In this document: one piece after another, positions 5,683 to 7,805 of the stretch
How positions within the stretch are numbered: position 1 is the first letter of the stretch
Layout: every line of letters begins with the position of its first letter
From: Deltaproteobacteria bacterium
Lineage (GTDB): Bacteria > Desulfobacterota > Desulfobulbia > Desulfobulbales > BM004
Assembly: GCA_019313095.1 (NCBI GenBank)
Contig: JAFDBU010000173.1
Coordinates: 1 to 7,805 of the forward strand
Length of the DNA: 7,805 nucleotides
Direction: 5' to 3'
Notes under the pieces: generated by a model
Seen by the model: only the letters and a program-made list of their open reading frames with translations
The model's database searches: none
What the model was told of the DNA's origin: nothing
Translations under genes and position numbers: made by a program

Positions 5683-7242
5683 ATGGAGAAGATGTTTTTG
5701 AAACACAAACCATTCCTGTCTGTGTTATTCATTCTGCTCTTCCTACTGGGAGCCGGTTTTCTCTCCTTATCCTTTTTCCTGCCGCTTTATATTGAAAAAA
5801 AAATCCTCCCGGATCTTGGCCGTCAATTGTCCAGTTCACTTTCAGGCAGGATTTACTCAATCGGACTGTCTTCAGCAGATTTTGGCGATATATATCTTGG
5901 AGACAGACAAAATCCGGCACTCAATATTGGACTCATCCATACTGACTATTCGCTTTCATCACTGAGGACAGGAAAACTTGGGCTAATAAGTATAAACGGT
6001 CTCAGGCTGAACCTGAAATACACCGACGGCACGTTCATTATACCGGGTCTGGATCTGGAAAAGCTCAGCTCACAACAGCCTGGCCAATTGAGTTCAGAAC
6101 AATCAGATACTATCAGCCTAGCTATAATGCCGGACAGCTTCCAGATCCGGAACGGTCTGGTTAGCTTCAATTATGAAGGAGAGGTTTTTTTAATCCCCTT
6201 TAACCTGGAGGCAACAAAACAGGGACAGGATGAGGTGACAAGCGTTCCTCTCTACAGTTTTGTTTTAAAAATGCTGCCGCAGGGGGAGAATATTTCTATT
6301 GAAGGCCATATTGATCTGGCAACCAATAAAGCGAATATTTCCTGTGCAGCACCCTCTGTGGAACTGAACAGATTTTTGAATATAGCCGGTTTAACCTCTG
6401 GCACGATTACAACCGGTAAAGGTTCTTTTTGGGCTCGGACCAGGATCAGCCTTTTGCCGTTTCAGTTTGAGGAGGCAAAGATTACAGGCGATTTTGAGCC
6501 AATGCTTTTCAGACAGGTACCGATATCCTTCGGTCCGGCGACAAAAACTCCCGACCAGAAAGCTCCCATTTCCCTTGATCTTCGGTATGAACGGAAGCAA
6601 TGGCTTCTGAATGCCAGGGCTGCAGTCAGTGAACCGTTTGGTGCCTCCCTGAAACTGAGCAGCTCAACCGCAGAGAGGAAGGAACAGCTGCACAGTTCAG
6701 GAATTTTTATTTTCAAACCCCTGGCCCAATCTGACCCGAATCAGCAGTCCAGATTCGCGCAGATTGTAAAAGACTTTCCGGAATTTCAGGGAGATTTTGT
6801 CATTGATCTTAATAAAAAAGGGGTGTGGCAGGCGACAATAAATAGTACTGCAAAAGTACCGAACAGGCAGACAGAAGATCTGCATATGCAGTTTAAAAAT
6901 GCCAGCCTGAAAACAGGTATGCCGACCCTTAGTTTGCAGGGAAAGGGCGATGAGGGGAAGGATGAACTTGACCTGTCGTTATCCATCCCTGAACTGCAGG
7001 CACGATACAATGACGCTGCAGTAAGAGTACCACTGGTAAATTTGCAGGCCGCATACAGACGTAACAAGGTCCCGGATCAGGCAGAATCAGCACCTCTCGG
7101 CCAGGGCACTTTAAGTATTACCCTGAATGACACACAATTTAACAGGCAGGGGCTGTCAGGCAAGGCAGACATCTCCCTGCAGGGAAATATGGAGCAACAG
7201 TTGACCGGGACCAGTGCGGCAGGATCATTCCAGACCGGATGA
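5683..7242 (+). CDS. ydbH: YdbH-like phospholipid-transport protein, N-terminal part up to an in-frame TGA
   Basis: As written, 519 residues are encoded before TGA at 7240. Residues 11-33 are a membrane anchor. They are followed by the YdbH-type opening: I-L-P-D-L-G (41-46), a D-I-Y-L-G strand (69-73), H-T-D-Y-S-L-S-S-L (87-94) and I-N-G-L-R-L-N-L (104-111). The remainder is repeating beta strands, as expected of AsmA-superfamily bridge-like proteins. E. coli YdbH (879 residues) acts with YnbE, redundantly with TamB and YhdP, in moving phospholipids to the outer membrane. The frame continues beyond the stop with matching sequence, so the gene appears interrupted rather than ended here. The ATG at 5683 has no ribosome binding site; ATG at 5692 has GGAG only 3 bases before it, so the start is uncertain by three codons. 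The 82-base gap to the small membrane-protein gene leaves co-transcription open. Family call is good; intactness is doubtful. Confidence 0.8.
   Translation: MEKMFLKHKPFLSVLFILLFLLGAGFLSLSFFLPLYIEKKILPDLGRQLSSSLSGRIYSIGLSSADFGDIYLGDRQNPALNIGLIHTDYSLSSLRTGKLGLISINGLRLNLKYTDGTFIIPGLDLEKLSSQQPGQLSSEQSDTISLAIMPDSFQIRNGLVSFNYEGEVFLIPFNLEATKQGQDEVTSVPLYSFVLKMLPQGENISIEGHIDLATNKANISCAAPSVELNRFLNIAGLTSGTITTGKGSFWARTRISLLPFQFEEAKITGDFEPMLFRQVPISFGPATKTPDQKAPISLDLRYERKQWLLNARAAVSEPFGASLKLSSSTAERKEQLHSSGIFIFKPLAQSDPNQQSRFAQIVKDFPEFQGDFVIDLNKKGVWQATINSTAKVPNRQTEDLHMQFKNASLKTGMPTLSLQGKGDEGKDELDLSLSIPELQARYNDAAVRVPLVNLQAAYRRNKVPDQAESAPLGQGTLSITLNDTQFNRQGLSGKADISLQGNMEQQLTGTSAAGSFQTG
7240..7242 (+). other. 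In-frame TGA inside the YdbH-like gene
   Basis: The codon sits between Q-T-G and T-V-T-I-N-K-G-E, in the middle of a beta-strand repeat pattern that runs smoothly across it. No frame change is needed. All four complete genes here end in TAA, so this would be the only TGA stop in the window. One-base changes of CGA (Arg), TGG (Trp) or GGA (Gly) would give it, and Gly would suit the local pattern. Selenocysteine or readthrough is possible but unproven. Confidence 0.85.
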
Positions 7243-7805
7243 ACGGTAACGATCAATAAGGGTGAAATATTTGAGAGTGACAACAGTATAACAATTAAGA
7301 CCATTGCGGGAAAAATTCCCTGGCATTGGCCAGTAACAGACACGGAGACCTTCGGCGAAATAAAAGCTGCAGATATAAGCGTGGGTAGCTATGACCTTGG
7401 CGCTTTCCTGGGTGATTTGCGGCTCAAGCAAATGACTTACTTCCTGACCGGTTCACATACCGGTAGCTTTATACCTGTAATCATAACCAGGATTTCAGGC
7501 AGGGCGGAAATAATGGGATCAGGTCTGCAGGGGGAAATCGAAACGCATATTGATCCCACACCATTGTCTTCGCTGCACCTCGGAAAGTTCCATTCTTCTC
7601 TCAATAACGCCTATTTCAGCGGGGTGCTCAGTCTGAAAAGCTTTTTCAGTTTTAACACGACAGGAATTCGGGGCAGGGTGGATGGCAGGGTGCAGCATGG
7701 CAGATTTGAAATGCTGGAAAAAAAGTATGATGTGGAGGATATTGACCTATCTTTTGTTCTGCCGGCACTACCGGAACTGCACTCGTCGCCGGCCCAGAAA
7801 ATTAT
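7243..7805 (+). pseudogene. ydbH: Continuation of the YdbH-like gene after the TGA, cut by window edge
   Basis: The same frame is open for 187 codons from just after the TGA to the window end. It reads as the expected next part of YdbH: a G-K-I-P-W-H-W-P strand (543-550 counting through the stop), S-Y-D-L-G-A-F-L-G-D-L with a following L-T-G repeat, and the family's C-terminal block L-P-A-L-P-E-L-H-S-S-P-A-Q-K-I (693-707). Anchor through this block gives about 707 residues, leaving room for an ending near the E. coli length of 879. No convincing own start is near the break: the first ATG is at 7432, without a good ribosome binding site and inside a conserved strand. It is therefore not a separate gene. 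It is either the dead half of a recently broken gene or the translated remainder if the TGA is read through. Confidence 0.75.
7246..7281 (+). other. Weak hairpin just downstream of the in-frame TGA
   Basis: Pairing TCAATA (7253-7258) with TATTTGA (7268-7274, one bulged T) leaves a 9-base loop, AGGGTGAAA. Below it a tandem G-A mismatch and four more pairs with one mismatch could extend the stem to 7246 and 7281. Distance to the TGA and a G at the second loop position fit the loose bacterial SECIS pattern. The stem is AU-rich and weak, so this is probably chance. Confidence 0.2.

Noticed and set aside
5601..5795. Plus-strand 64-codon ORF between the small protein and the YdbH-like gene
   Set aside because: It begins with a non-ATG codon just after a stop, has no ribosome binding site and overlaps the YdbH-like anchor in another frame.
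5683..7805. Reassigned genetic code with TGA as a sense codon (as in code 4 or 25)
   Set aside because: More than 1,700 other codons in five genes contain no in-frame TGA. A genome with TGA as a sense codon would show many.

Overview
The window reads as ordinary chromosome from a Gram-negative, diderm bacterium. Supporting signs are a lipoprotein with a lipobox, a periplasmic di-heme c-type cytochrome and two AsmA-superfamily (AsmA-like and YdbH-like) envelope proteins. The gene mix and moderate base composition fit a Desulfobacterota/deltaproteobacterial-type genome, but that assignment is an inference and is weak. No mobile element, tRNA, rRNA or CRISPR array was seen.

Layout. On the minus strand an AsmA-family protein (1080-2846) is followed by a YihY/BrkB-family membrane protein (1-1032), whose 3' end lies beyond the window. 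A 344-base AT-rich divergent intergenic region (2847-3190) carries several inverted repeats and must hold the control signals for both directions. On the plus strand come a Met/His-rich lipoprotein with two YtkA/FixH-like domains (3191-4063), a MauG/cytochrome c peroxidase-type di-heme protein (4087-5355), a 71-residue two-helix membrane protein (5385-5600), and, after an 82-base gap, a YdbH-like phospholipid-transport protein (5683 to the window end).

The most striking observation is that the YdbH-like reading frame is broken by one in-frame TGA at 7240-7242. The same frame then stays open for 187 codons to the window edge and still looks like YdbH, including its C-terminal LPxLPELxSxPxQ-type motif. 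It may be a fresh nonsense mutation, a sequencing error, or a recoded (readthrough or selenocysteine) codon. A weak hairpin sits just downstream of the TGA.

How the genes may work together. The lipoprotein and the di-heme enzyme are tightly spaced and probably co-transcribed. They resemble in concept the known MbnP/MbnH pairs, in which a MauG-family enzyme acts on a metal-binding partner, although the partner fold here is different. The small membrane protein probably belongs to the same operon. The AsmA-like and YdbH-like proteins at either side both belong to a superfamily linked to lipid movement between membranes, so the locus as a whole concerns the cell envelope and periplasm.
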